Source of the DNA: Roseitranquillus sp963709765
Lineage (GTDB): Bacteria > Pseudomonadota > Alphaproteobacteria > Rhodobacterales > Rhodobacteraceae
NCBI GenBank assembly: GCA_963709765.1
Contig: CAVPXL010000001.1
Location: 62,001 to 126,000, forward strand
Direction of reading: 5' to 3'
Length of the DNA: 64,000 bases
Below the pieces are notes generated by a model. It searched no databases. It was not told where the DNA came from and saw nothing but the letters and a program-made list of their open reading frames with translations. The position numbers were made by a program, and so were the translations under genes. Shown piece after piece: positions 35,778-44,857 of the stretch (the stretch's first letter is position 1; every line of letters starts with the position of its first letter).

Positions 35778-38096
35778 TCAGGCCGCGGAGGCGGCACGCG
35801 CGTCGCAGACGTGCTGGCGGATCGTCGCGACCAGTTCGGCCCGGCGGACGGGCTTTGCCAGATGCCCGTCCATGCCCGCGGCGAGACACCGCTCCCGGTC
35901 GTGCGGCAAGGCGTTGGCGGTCAGCGCGATGATGGGAACGGCGTCACGTTCGCGCTCGGCTTCCCAGGCCCGGATGGTGCGCGCCGCCTCGCACCCGTCC
36001 ATGACGGGCATCGACAGGTCCATCAGCACAACGTCGGGCGGATCCATGACGAAGGCGTTCACGGCCTTGCTGCCGTCTTCCGCGAAGCGCAGCTCGATGG
36101 GCTCCTTGGCCAGCAGCTTTTCGATCACCAGCCGGTTGGTGCGATTGTCCTCGGCGATGAGGATCCGCAGCGGCGGCAGCAATTCCTCGACCGGCGCGGC
36201 GGGTCTGACACGGGCCGGGGCGTCGATCTCGCCGCTCCTGGCCGATCGCACTGCCGAGCGAAGCTGTTCGATGCGCAGTGGCTTGCGGATCGTGGCACAA
36301 TGGAACGCGGCGATCCGTGCCTCCTCCGCCTCCGGCACCACATGGGGCAGCATCAGGATCAGCGGCACCGGCTTGTCCCCGCCGCGCAGCGCGTCGATCA
36401 GCGCCAGACGGCGCGGCGAGGCGCGCCAGTCGACGAGAGCCACGTCGAGATCGGCGGGAAGATTGCCTTGCGCCTCCGTGGCGCTCGACACGGCCACGAC
36501 GCTCGCGCCTTGCGCCTCGAGCTGGCGCACCAGGTGCAGGCGGTGCGTCTCGTTCGGCTCGACGACCAGGATCCTGCGCTCCGTCAGAAGCTCGGAACGC
36601 GACCCGGCAAGGCCATAGCCCGCCACCGGCAGCTTCACGCGCACCGTGAAGGTGCTGCCGAGGAACGGCATTGAATTGCAGGTGATATCGCCCCCCATGG
36701 CATCCACGAGCCGCCGCGTGATGGCGAGGCCAAGTCCCGTTCCGCCGAATTCGCGCGTGTCGTTCTGCTGTGCGAAGGCGTCGAAGACGAGCTCCTGCTT
36801 CTCCTTCGGAATGCCGATGCCGGTGTCGCGGACTTCGAAGCGAAGGGAAACGCCCTCGGCATCGAGGTCGCCGGTCACGCTCAGCACGATCTCCCCCACC
36901 TCGGTGAACTTCACCGCGTTGCCCAGAAGGTTGATGAGCACCTGGCGCAGCCGCCCCGGATCGCCGGTGACGCGCACCGGAAGTTCGGGCGCGACGCTGC
37001 AGATGAGCTCCACCTCCTGTGCGTGGGCCCGTGCGGCAAGCGTGGCCACGGCCTTTTCGCACATGTCGCGCAGATCGAAGGGCTCGGAGATCAGCTTCAG
37101 ATGGCCGGCCTCGATCTTCGACAGGTCGAGAACGTCGTCCACAATCACCTGCAGCGCGCCGGCCGAGTCGCGGATCACGTCCACGTATTCGCTCTGCGTC
37201 TCATCGAGCGATGTCTGGCTCAGAAGCTCCGACATACCCATGATTCCGCTCATGGGCGTCCGGATTTCGTGGCTCATATGGGCCACGAACTCGGATTTCG
37301 CCTGCGCCGCGCGGAACGCCTCGTCGCGGGCCCGCTCGGCATCTGCGCGGTCGCGCGCGGAGGCCGCGGAGGCCATGTCCGCCTCTCCCTTGGCGCGCAC
37401 CAGCGAGGCGTTGGCCACTCTCAGGCTGCTGAAGGCAGCCCCGATCGCCCGGTGCGACGGAAGGAAGATGACGACAACCTCGACGAACAGAAGCGCAATC
37501 GCCGCAAGATAGCTCAAAACGGACACGATACGCGCGGCCTCCGTCGCTTCGTTCGACCGCGCCTCGAAGAGCTGGCTCGCCGTGTCGAGCCCCTGCGCCA
37601 GTTCTTCCATGCCGTGGCGGCGCAGCGCGTTCCAGGCGTAGTTCGCCTCCCACTCCTTGCCGCCGACGACCAGTCGGACCAGCGTGACGAACTTTCGCGC
37701 CAGCACGTCAAGGCCCTGGCCCTCGGCATGGCCGAAATAGAGCGCCTGCAACTCGGGCGTGAGTGCGTCGCGCACCGAAGGGTCGTATGCGCCGGTCAGG
37801 TCGTTGTGAACCTTTTCGAACTCCATCAAGGCAGCGATGAGACGAGGATCGAGCGCCTCGACCCAATCATTCTCCCGCGCCCGCAGCACCTCGCTCGTGA
37901 GAAACAGCACACGTTGGCTCAGCATGCTCTGCTGTCCGCTCTTCTGGATCGTGGCCGCGTTGTGCTCCTGGATCGAGAGCATCTTGAATGCCGCGACATG
38001 CGAAACCGATACCATCGTCAGGATCAGACCGATCGCCAGCGCGTAGCGGCGAAGCAGCTTCCCCGGAAGCTCGGCGGTCCGTTTGTCGAATGTCAT
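35778..38096 (-). CDS. Hybrid sensor histidine kinase with receiver domain
   Basis: 772 residues. Membrane segment at about 18-38, a periplasmic helical sensor of PilJ/nitrate-sensor type (QQSMLSQRVLFLTSEVLRA at about 55-73), second membrane segment about 195-215, linker helix, then HisKA with AHMSHEIRTPMSGIMGMSEL (phospho-His near 270), HATPase_c with LINLLGNAVKF, RDTGIGIP, FDAFAQ and GTGLGLAI. A first receiver-like segment (RILVVEPNETHRLH, ALVDWRASPRRL) looks degenerate. The last ~120 residues are a complete receiver: IAEDNRTN, DVVLMDLSMPVMDG with the phospho-Asp, and HLAKPV. No HPt domain or separate regulator is adjacent. The signal is unknown. Confidence 0.92.
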   Translation of the reverse strand: MTFDKRTAELPGKLLRRYALAIGLILTMVSVSHVAAFKMLSIQEHNAATIQKSGQQSMLSQRVLFLTSEVLRARENDWVEALDPRLIAALMEFEKVHNDLTGAYDPSVRDALTPELQALYFGHAEGQGLDVLARKFVTLVRLVVGGKEWEANYAWNALRRHGMEELAQGLDTASQLFEARSNEATEAARIVSVLSYLAAIALLFVEVVVIFLPSHRAIGAAFSSLRVANASLVRAKGEADMASAASARDRADAERARDEAFRAAQAKSEFVAHMSHEIRTPMSGIMGMSELLSQTSLDETQSEYVDVIRDSAGALQVIVDDVLDLSKIEAGHLKLISEPFDLRDMCEKAVATLAARAHAQEVELICSVAPELPVRVTGDPGRLRQVLINLLGNAVKFTEVGEIVLSVTGDLDAEGVSLRFEVRDTGIGIPKEKQELVFDAFAQQNDTREFGGTGLGLAITRRLVDAMGGDITCNSMPFLGSTFTVRVKLPVAGYGLAGSRSELLTERRILVVEPNETHRLHLVRQLEAQGASVVAVSSATEAQGNLPADLDVALVDWRASPRRLALIDALRGGDKPVPLILMLPHVVPEAEEARIAAFHCATIRKPLRIEQLRSAVRSARSGEIDAPARVRPAAPVEELLPPLRILIAEDNRTNRLVIEKLLAKEPIELRFAEDGSKAVNAFVMDPPDVVLMDLSMPVMDGCEAARTIRAWEAERERDAVPIIALTANALPHDRERCLAAGMDGHLAKPVRRAELVATIRQHVCDARAASAA

Positions 38097-38234
38097 GCGG
38101 AGCTTGCCCTTGGCTTACCTGCAAAGGCTCTAGCGCCGAAAGGTGAATTGTTCGTTCGCCCAACCGGGAACCCGAGCCGGGCCCTGTTGTCGCAGGACGT
38201 TGCCGCGGGGGCGGGGTGAACATATAAGGAACGC

Positions 38235-39470
38235 ATGGCAGTGCGCGACCTTCAGGAAAAACTCGCGATCCTCTCGGACGCGGCCAAATACGATGCCTCC
38301 TGCGCGTCGAGCGGCACGGTTCGTCGCGATTCTCGGGACGGCAAGGGTCTGGGGTCCACCGAAGGGTCCGGTATCTGTCACGCCTACGCGCCCGACGGCA
38401 GGTGCATCAGCCTGCTCAAGATCCTGATGACGAACTTCTGCATCTACGACTGCGCCTATTGCGTGAACCGGGTATCGTCCAACGTGAAGCGGGCGCGATT
38501 CACGCCCGACGAGGTCGTTGAGCTGACGCTCGAATTCTACCGGCGCAACTACATCGAGGGGCTGTTCCTGTCCTCGGGCATCATCCGCAGCCCCGATGAG
38601 ACGATGGAACGGATGGTGCGCATCGCCCGCACCTTGCGCGAAACGCACGGGTTCAAGGGCTACATCCATCTCAAGACGATTCCGGACGCCGATCCGGCAC
38701 TGATCGAACAGGCGGGCCTCCATGCCGACCGGGTCTCGATGAACATCGAAATGCCGACGGATGCCGGGGTGAAAGCCTTGGCGCCGGAAAAGGACGCTGC
38801 CGGTATCCGCCGCGCGATGGCCGGCGTTCGACGGCGCCGCGAAGGCAATCGCGAACGCTCCCACACCGGCCGGCGCCCGCCCCGGTTCGCCCCGGCGGGA
38901 CAATCAACGCAGATGATCGTAGGCGCAGATGCCTCGACCGACACGACAATACTCGGCAACGCGACCCGTCTCTATTCGTCCTATGGGCTGAAGCGGGTCT
39001 ATTATTCCGCCTTCTCGCCCATTCCCGACAGCAGCGCAGCCCTGCCCCTCGTGCGCCCGCCCCTGATGCGCGAACACCGGCTCTATCAGGCGGACTGGCT
39101 CCTGCGGTTCTATGGCTTCGATCTTCAGGACTTGACGGGTGCGACCGTGCAGGGACATCTGCCCCTCGACATCGACCCGAAGCTCGCCTGGGCGCTCGCC
39201 AACCGGCACCTCTTTCCGGTGGAGGTCAACCGCGCCGAGCGGGAGCTTCTGCTGCGCGTTCCGGGTCTTGGAATAAGGACAGTGAAGCGGATCCTGACAA
39301 CGCGCCGGTTTCGAACCATTCGCTATGACGACGTGGCGCGAATGGGAGCCAACATGAAGGCCGCGCGTCCCTTCATCACCCTTGGCGGCTGGTCTCCCGG
39401 AGCACTGACGGACAGCGCGGACCTGCGGGCGCGGTTCGCTCCGCCTGCCAAGCAGCTCGAACTCTTCTGA
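38235..39470 (+). CDS. Radical SAM protein of the UDG-linked DNA repair family
   Basis: 411 residues. The cluster-binding motif CIYDCAYC (about residues 73-80) is the CxxxCxYC pattern, preceded by LLKILMTNF. Then FLSSGIIRSPDETMERMVRI, GYIHLKTIPDADPALIEQAG, RVSMNIEMPT, FAPAGQSTQMIVGADAS, and a helix-hairpin-helix-like C-terminus LLRVPGLGIRTVKRILTTRR. I recognise it as the 'putative DNA modification/repair radical SAM protein' family, found next to UdgX. The region 38810-38890 is divergent but stays in frame. Its stop overlaps the next start (TGATG), so the two proteins are co-translated. The reaction is not known. Confidence 0.85.
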   Translation: MAVRDLQEKLAILSDAAKYDASCASSGTVRRDSRDGKGLGSTEGSGICHAYAPDGRCISLLKILMTNFCIYDCAYCVNRVSSNVKRARFTPDEVVELTLEFYRRNYIEGLFLSSGIIRSPDETMERMVRIARTLRETHGFKGYIHLKTIPDADPALIEQAGLHADRVSMNIEMPTDAGVKALAPEKDAAGIRRAMAGVRRRREGNRERSHTGRRPPRFAPAGQSTQMIVGADASTDTTILGNATRLYSSYGLKRVYYSAFSPIPDSSAALPLVRPPLMREHRLYQADWLLRFYGFDLQDLTGATVQGHLPLDIDPKLAWALANRHLFPVEVNRAERELLLRVPGLGIRTVKRILTTRRFRTIRYDDVARMGANMKAARPFITLGGWSPGALTDSADLRARFAPPAKQLELF

Positions 39471-40909
39471 TGCAGGTCATCGCTCTGCCGCGCGTCGGAA
39501 CGGCGACGGCATGGCGCGACGCGGCGCGCGGCCTTCTGGCATCCGGCGCCCCGCCCGAAACCGTGTCGTGGCGATTTGGGGACGCCGAGGCTGAGCTTTT
39601 CGATGAGTCGCAGGAGCCCCTCTCCGGAGACGGGGTTCGGGTTCCGCGGGCCTTCGTGGAGCTGGCGGGAACAGTGGCCTGGCACGCCGATCCGGAGCGC
39701 TTCGCGCGGCTTTACGCGCTGCTCTGGCGTCTGCGAAAGCAGCCGCACCTGATGGCTGACGGGGCCGATCCGGCACTGGTGCGGCTGCGCGAGATGGAAA
39801 AGGCGGTGCGGCGCGACATTCACAAGATGCGCGCCTTCCTCCGGTTTCGCGAAGTCGGCGACCCTGATGCGCCGCGCCGCGCCTTCGCGGCCTGGTTCGA
39901 GCCCGCGCATCATATCGTGCAGCCCAATTCCGGATTCTTTGCCCGCCGGTTTGCCGACATGGACTGGCTGATCGCGACGCCGGACCTCTGCGCCCGGTAC
40001 GAAGGCGGCGAGGTCAGCTTCGAACCGGGCCGATCGGGGCCGGAGATCGGAACCGACGATACCGAAGAGCTGTGGACCACGTATTTCCGCAACATATTCA
40101 ACCCGGCCCGGCTCAAGGTGAAGGCGATGCAATCGGAGATGCCGAAGAAATACTGGCGCAACATGCCGGAAACACGCGCCATCCCGGAGCTGATCGCGCA
40201 AGCCCGAGTGCGCGAGCAGGGCATGTGCGACGCCGCGCCCACGCAAGCTCCTGCGTTCGCGCGCGCGATCAAGGAACGAGCGATGCCGGTTTCGACCCGG
40301 CTCGCCCCGGGCAGCCTGGACGCCCTCCGGGCCGAAGCGTCGGGCTGCACCCGTTGTTCACTGCACGCGATGGCGACACAGGTCGTGTTCGGCGAAGGGC
40401 CGCGGGACGCCGAGCTGATGTTCGTGGGCGAGCAGCCCGGCGATCAGGAAGACCTGGCCGGGCGGCCGTTCGTCGGACCAGCGGGCCAGCTTTTCGACGC
40501 GCTGTTGCAGGACGCAGGAATCGACCGCAATCGCGTCTACGTCACCAATGCCGTGAAACACTTCAAGTTCGCGCCCCGCGGCAAGCGGCGGATCCATAGC
40601 CGGCCTGACAGCGGCGAGATCCAGGCCTGCCGCTGGTGGCTCGACGCCGAACGCTCGCTGGTTTCACCTACGCTGATCGTCGCCCTCGGAGCGACCGCCA
40701 CAGAGGCCCTGACAGGCACGGGCAAAGGCATCCTCAAGCGGCGCGGCGGCATCGAGGCGGGGCCGGACGCCACGCCGGTTTTCGTGACTGTCCATCCGAG
40801 CTATCTTCTGCGGCTGCCGAGCGAGATCGACAGAACAGAGGCGAAGAACGGATTCGTCGCCGATCTTCAGGCCGCCTTCGCCCATCTCGAAGGCCTTCGC
40901 GGGACCTGA
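39470..40909 (+). CDS. udgX: UdgX-family uracil-DNA-binding protein with N-terminal DUF4130 domain
   Basis: 479 residues, two parts. The N-terminal ~240 residues (from RVGTATAWRDAARGLL to KYWRNMPETRAIPELI) are the DUF4130/'probable DNA metabolism' domain that partners the radical SAM family. The C-terminal ~200 residues are a family 4-like uracil-DNA glycosylase: four-cysteine cluster start CTRCSLH, motif VGEQPGDQEDLAGRPFVGP, AVKHFKF, and GKRRIHSRP with the histidine that in UdgX forms a covalent link to the abasic site, then VTVHPSYLLRLP. UdgX excises uracil and stays bound. The KRRIH loop is the feature that separates UdgX from ordinary family 4 enzymes. Confidence 0.9.
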   Translation: MQVIALPRVGTATAWRDAARGLLASGAPPETVSWRFGDAEAELFDESQEPLSGDGVRVPRAFVELAGTVAWHADPERFARLYALLWRLRKQPHLMADGADPALVRLREMEKAVRRDIHKMRAFLRFREVGDPDAPRRAFAAWFEPAHHIVQPNSGFFARRFADMDWLIATPDLCARYEGGEVSFEPGRSGPEIGTDDTEELWTTYFRNIFNPARLKVKAMQSEMPKKYWRNMPETRAIPELIAQARVREQGMCDAAPTQAPAFARAIKERAMPVSTRLAPGSLDALRAEASGCTRCSLHAMATQVVFGEGPRDAELMFVGEQPGDQEDLAGRPFVGPAGQLFDALLQDAGIDRNRVYVTNAVKHFKFAPRGKRRIHSRPDSGEIQACRWWLDAERSLVSPTLIVALGATATEALTGTGKGILKRRGGIEAGPDATPVFVTVHPSYLLRLPSEIDRTEAKNGFVADLQAAFAHLEGLRGT

Positions 40910-40937
40910 CGGTCGGGCGGCGCGGGCCGCCAGCGAT

Positions 40938-42035
40938 TCAGGCGTTGAACAGGAAGTGCAGCACGTCCCCGTCGCGCACTTCGTAGGACTTGCCCTCGAC
41001 GCGCATCTTGCCGGAATCCTTGGCCCCTTGCTCGCCGCCCAACGCGACGAAATCGGCGTAGGCGATGGTCTCGGAGCGGATGAAACCGCGCTCGAAATCG
41101 CCGTGGATCACGCCGGCAGCCTGCGGCGCCAGAGTTCCACGCCGGATCGTCCAGGCGCGCGCCTCCTTCGGGCCGACGGTGAAGTAGGTCTGCAGGTCCA
41201 GAAGGTCATAGCCCGCACGGATGAGTTGGTCGAGCCCCGCTTCCTCCAGCCCGAGCTCGTCCAGGAACTCGGCCGCCTCGTCGGGCGCAAGCTGCGCCAG
41301 CTCTTCCTCGATCTTCGCCGAAATGACGACACAACCGGCCCCCTGCTCCGCCGCCATTTCCTCGATCCGGGCCGAGGCCGCGTTACCGGTCGCCGCTTCG
41401 TCCTCGGCCACGTTGCAGACATAGAGGATCGGCTTGGCAGTCAGCAGTTGCAGCATCCCCCAGGCCCGCGCCTCTTCCGGGGCGATCGGCACGGTCCGGG
41501 CCGGGCGACCCTGCTCCAGCGCCTCCCGTGCGGCCTTCAGGAGCCGCTCCTGCTCGACGGCCTCCTTGTCACCGCCACGCACCTTTCGAACGATGTTCTG
41601 CAACCGGCGCTCGACGCTTTCCAGATCGGCCAGCATCAGCTCGGTCTCGATCGTCTGCGCATCGGCAATCGGGTCGACGCGCCCTTCGACGTGTGTCACG
41701 TCGGAATCCTCGAAGCACCGCAGCACATGCGCGATCGCGTCGGTTTCGCGGATGTTGGCGAGGAACTGGTTGCCCAGCCCCTCGCCCCTGGAGGCGCCCT
41801 TCACCAGACCGGCGATGTCGACGAAGGTCATCCGCGTAGGGATGACCTGTTTCGACTTCGCGATTTCGGCAAGGTTGGCCAGACGCGGATCGGGCACGGC
41901 CACCTCGCCGACATTCGGCTCGATCGTGCAGAATGGAAAATTCGCCGCCTGCGCCGCGGCTGTGCGCGTCAACGCGTTGAAAAGCGTGGACTTGCCCACG
42001 TTCGGCAATCCAACGATTCCGGTCTTGAAACCCAT
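40938..42035 (-). CDS. ychF: Redox-regulated ATPase YchF
   Basis: 365 residues, Obg-family P-loop protein. G1 GLPNVGKSTLFNALT at residue 8, switch II region FVDIAGLVKGASRGEGLGNQ, then the helical hairpin and C-terminal TGS domain (TYFTVGPKEARAWTI to VLHFLFNA). YchF/OLA1 binds ATP in preference to GTP because the G4 motif is non-canonical, and acts at the ribosome and in stress responses. Start ATG 42035; lies convergent with udgX. Confidence 0.96.
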   Translation of the reverse strand: MGFKTGIVGLPNVGKSTLFNALTRTAAAQAANFPFCTIEPNVGEVAVPDPRLANLAEIAKSKQVIPTRMTFVDIAGLVKGASRGEGLGNQFLANIRETDAIAHVLRCFEDSDVTHVEGRVDPIADAQTIETELMLADLESVERRLQNIVRKVRGGDKEAVEQERLLKAAREALEQGRPARTVPIAPEEARAWGMLQLLTAKPILYVCNVAEDEAATGNAASARIEEMAAEQGAGCVVISAKIEEELAQLAPDEAAEFLDELGLEEAGLDQLIRAGYDLLDLQTYFTVGPKEARAWTIRRGTLAPQAAGVIHGDFERGFIRSETIAYADFVALGGEQGAKDSGKMRVEGKSYEVRDGDVLHFLFNA

Positions 42036-42097
42036 GCTGCGCCCTCCTGAAAGCCGCGCGGCATATGGCGCAGGCGGGCGGCCCGGGTCAAGGCGGA

Positions 42098-42298
42098 CTA
42101 GCCGCGGCGCCGCTCACGCCGGTCAGCATGGCTCTGGTAGATGATGATCCAGGCCAGCAGGATGAAGATCGGATGACCGAGTCCGCCCGAGATCAGGATG
42201 GCCGGAAGCCAGATCACGAAGACGATGATCGACACGATGGGCCGGCCCGCGAGCAGAATTGAGAGCGGCGGCAGAAGGAGTGCGAGAACGTAATTCAT
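42098..42298 (-). CDS. YqaE/Pmp3-family small membrane protein
   Basis: 66 residues with two membrane helices (MNYVLALLLPPLSILLAG and IVSIIVFVIWLPAILISGGL), then GHPIFILLAWIIIY and a basic tail. Matches the Pmp3/YqaE proteolipid family, which affects membrane potential and salt tolerance in yeast and plants; the bacterial role is unclear. It ends 62 bp upstream of the ychF start on the same strand and is divergent from trpA; the 187-bp spacer to trpA shows no recognisable element. Confidence 0.85.
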   Translation of the reverse strand: MNYVLALLLPPLSILLAGRPIVSIIVFVIWLPAILISGGLGHPIFILLAWIIIYQSHADRRERRRG

Positions 42299-42485
42299 GC
42301 CCCATAGATAAGGGTCTTGCTCCGACGCGCCAGTGCCAGATGACAGACCGATCAGCCTAATGGCCGCAGCGGCGGTTTCATGACACCGCGGGATACGCAC
42401 GGAAACCAAGCTTTCGAGGTGGGCGAGGCTTGCATCTCGCGGGGGTTCCCGGCACATCCCACGGCGGGGAATTGACGGGGGAGCC

Positions 42486-43277
42486 ATGACCCGCATCGAC
42501 GACACCTTCGCACGCCTGAAAGCCGAGGGACGCCGCGCCTTCGTGGCCTACATCATGGCCGGCGATCCGGACCGGGACGCCTCGCTGGCGATCATGCGGG
42601 GAATGCCCGCCGCGGGCGTCGACGTGATCGAGCTCGGCATCCCCTTCACCGACCCGATGGCTGACGGCCCGACGATCCAGCTTGCCGGCCAGCGTGCGCT
42701 GGCCGCGGGACAGACGCTCTCGGCCACTCTCGACATGGTACGTGCGTTTCGGGTCGATGATCCCACGACGCCGATCGTGCTGATGGGCTATTACAATCCC
42801 ATCTACGCGCGCGGCGTGGCGCGGTTCCTTGAAGAGGCGGTCGAGGCCGGCGTGGACGGCCTGATCGTCGTTGACCTGCCACCCGAGGAGGATGACGAGC
42901 TCTGCATCCCGGCGCAGGCAGCGGGGCTGAACTTCATCCGGCTTGCGACCCCGACGACAGATGACAAGCGCCTGCCCAAGGTTCTGCAGAACACCAGCGG
43001 CTTTATGTACTATGTCTCGATCACCGGCATAACCGGCGCCGCCGAGGCGCAGGCCGCGGATGTCGCGCCCGACGTCACGCGCATCAAGTCGGCAACCGAC
43101 ATTCCCGTGGTCGTGGGATTCGGCGTCAAGACGCCGGAAACGGCGCGCGCCATTGCCGGGACTGCCGACGGCGTCGTTGTGGGATCCGCCATCGTGGAAC
43201 GCATCGGCCGCGGCGACCCGAGCGACGACATTCTGGCCTTCGTCCGCTCATTGGCCGAGGGCGCCCACAGCGCTTAG
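42486..43277 (+). CDS. trpA: Tryptophan synthase alpha chain
   Basis: 263 residues, TIM barrel. The signature IELGIPFTDPMADGPTIQ (about residues 47-64) contains the catalytic glutamate (IELG) and aspartate (DPMADGP). Also YYNPIYARGVARFLEEA, VVDLPPEED, and the phosphate-binding GFGVKTPETA and VVGSAIVERI. Cleaves indole-3-glycerol phosphate to indole and G3P; the beta subunit gene trpB is not in the window. Starts at ATG 42486 with GGGGGAG upstream. Confidence 0.96.
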   Translation: MTRIDDTFARLKAEGRRAFVAYIMAGDPDRDASLAIMRGMPAAGVDVIELGIPFTDPMADGPTIQLAGQRALAAGQTLSATLDMVRAFRVDDPTTPIVLMGYYNPIYARGVARFLEEAVEAGVDGLIVVDLPPEEDDELCIPAQAAGLNFIRLATPTTDDKRLPKVLQNTSGFMYYVSITGITGAAEAQAADVAPDVTRIKSATDIPVVVGFGVKTPETARAIAGTADGVVVGSAIVERIGRGDPSDDILAFVRSLAEGAHSA

Positions 43278-43389
43278 AGAACCTGGCCATCAGTCGGGGT
43301 CAGGGCTGGCGGAAAGCGCTCCGGACCGGCGCACGCGCCGCTCGCGAACCAGAGCGCAGTTCGGACCCCGCTTCCAGCGGCGCGGCGCG

Positions 43390-44091
43390 TCAGATCCCGA
43401 GGTACGCCTCGCGGATGCGGGGATCGGCGATCAGTTCCTCCGCGGTGCCCGACATGGTGATGCGCCCGGTCTCCATGACGTAGCCCCGATCGGCGATCTT
43501 GAGCGCGCCGAACGCGTTCTGTTCGACCAGAAGCACGGTCACGTCGAGCGCCCTGAGGCCCTTCACCACCTCGAATATCTGCGCGACCAGCAGCGGCGCG
43601 AGGCCCATTGAAGGCTCGTCGAGCAGCAGGCACGAGGGCCGGCTCATCAGCGCGCGGGCGATGGCCAGCATCTGTTGCTGTCCGCCCGAGAGGCCACCGG
43701 CCGACAGGTTCCGCTTCTCCTTAAGGACCGGGAACATGGCGAAGGCGTCGTCCATGTCCCGCCCGACCCTGTCGTCGGTGAAAAGGAACGCGCCGAGGCG
43801 CAGGTTCTCCTCGACCGTGAGATTGGTGAAGATCTGCCGACCCTCGGGCGATTGGGCGAGTCCGAGGCGCGGACGTCTGTGGGCGGGGACGTTCGTCAGG
43901 GGTTCACCGCGGAACGTGATCTGACCGGCGCTGACCGGTTGGGTGCCGGAAAGACACCGCAGGAGCGTCGTCTTGCCCGCGCCATTGGCGCCGACGACGG
44001 TAACGATCTCGCCGGATCTGACCTCGAGGTCGATACCATGCAGGACCTCGATCCGGCCATATCGGGAGCGCAGGTCCTCAACCGTCAGCAT
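43390..44091 (-). CDS. livF: Branched-chain-type ABC transporter ATPase LivF
   Basis: 233 residues, the compact LivF type. Walker A GANGAGKTTLLRCLSG, Q-loop LGLAQSPEGRQIF, signature LSGGQQQMLAIARAL, Walker B LLLDEPSMGLAP, switch VEQNAFGALK. Family enzymes energise uptake of leucine-type amino acids, amides, urea or aromatic acids. Overlaps livG by 14 bp, last gene of the minus-strand importer operon. Confidence 0.93.
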   Translation of the reverse strand: MLTVEDLRSRYGRIEVLHGIDLEVRSGEIVTVVGANGAGKTTLLRCLSGTQPVSAGQITFRGEPLTNVPAHRRPRLGLAQSPEGRQIFTNLTVEENLRLGAFLFTDDRVGRDMDDAFAMFPVLKEKRNLSAGGLSGGQQQMLAIARALMSRPSCLLLDEPSMGLAPLLVAQIFEVVKGLRALDVTVLLVEQNAFGALKIADRGYVMETGRITMSGTAEELIADPRIREAYLGI

Positions 44092-44857
44092 GTTCGGCCT
44101 CTTCGGTTCCCAGATAGGCGGCGACGACGGCGGGGTTGCGGCTGACCGTCGCCGGGTCGCCCTCCGCGATCTTCTCGCCGTGATCAAGCACGATGATGTG
44201 GCTGGAGATCCGCATCACGAGCTTCATGTCGTGCTCGACCAGAAGGATCGAGATGCCGCCCCTGGCGAGATCCGCGATCAGGTGGTCGATCTCCTCGGTC
44301 TCCACCGCGTTGCATCCCGCGGCCGGTTCGTCGAGCAGCAGGATACGGGGATCGACGGCGAGCGCGCGGGCGATCTCGAGCCGCTTGAGTGCGCCGTAGG
44401 AGAGGTTGCCCGCCTCCTGCTCGGCCGCCCGCGCGAGGCCGACCCGTTCCAGCAGCGCGTAGGCGCCGTCGCGCGCGGCCCGCGCCCGACGCCGCGACGA
44501 GGGCAGCGACAAGAGGTCTGCGAGGACCGGCCCCTTTTCGCTCAGATGGAAGCCGGCGATGGCATTCTCCAGCACCGTCATGCTCTGGAAGATCTGGAGG
44601 TTCTGGAAGGTTCGGGACATGCCCCGGCGCGCCAGAAGATGCGGCGGCATCCCGGTGATGACGTCGCCTTCCATCAGGACGCGGCCCTTGCCCGGCAGGT
44701 AGATCCCCGAGATCATGTTGAAGAGCGTCGTCTTGCCCGCGCCGTTCGGTCCGATGACCGAAAGGATTTCGCCCGGCCGCGCGGTGAAGCTCACATCATC
44801 CACCGCCTTGATTCCACCAAAGCTGATGCCGAGGCCCTCGATCGACAGAAGGCTCAT
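44078..44857 (-). CDS. livG: Branched-chain-type ABC transporter ATPase LivG
   Basis: 259 residues. Walker A GPNGAGKTTLFNMISG, Q-loop MSRTFQNLQIFQSMTV, signature LSYGALKRLEIARALA, Walker B ILLLDEPAAGCNAVE, switch VEHDMKLVMR. The C-terminus HGEKIAEGDPATVSRNPAVV is LivG-typical. Cysteine replaces the usual leucine in PAAGLN. Start ATG 44857 overlaps the livM stop by 4 bp. Confidence 0.93.
   Translation of the reverse strand: MSLLSIEGLGISFGGIKAVDDVSFTARPGEILSVIGPNGAGKTTLFNMISGIYLPGKGRVLMEGDVITGMPPHLLARRGMSRTFQNLQIFQSMTVLENAIAGFHLSEKGPVLADLLSLPSSRRRARAARDGAYALLERVGLARAAEQEAGNLSYGALKRLEIARALAVDPRILLLDEPAAGCNAVETEEIDHLIADLARGGISILLVEHDMKLVMRISSHIIVLDHGEKIAEGDPATVSRNPAVVAAYLGTEEAEHADG

Noticed and set aside
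38800..38890. Possible frame break in the radical SAM gene
   Set aside because: The segment is divergent and arginine-rich but stays in frame into FAPAGQSTQMIVGAD with a normal total length.
42299..42485. trp leader or attenuator upstream of trpA
   Set aside because: No leader peptide with tandem Trp codons and no paired terminator/antiterminator stems are visible.
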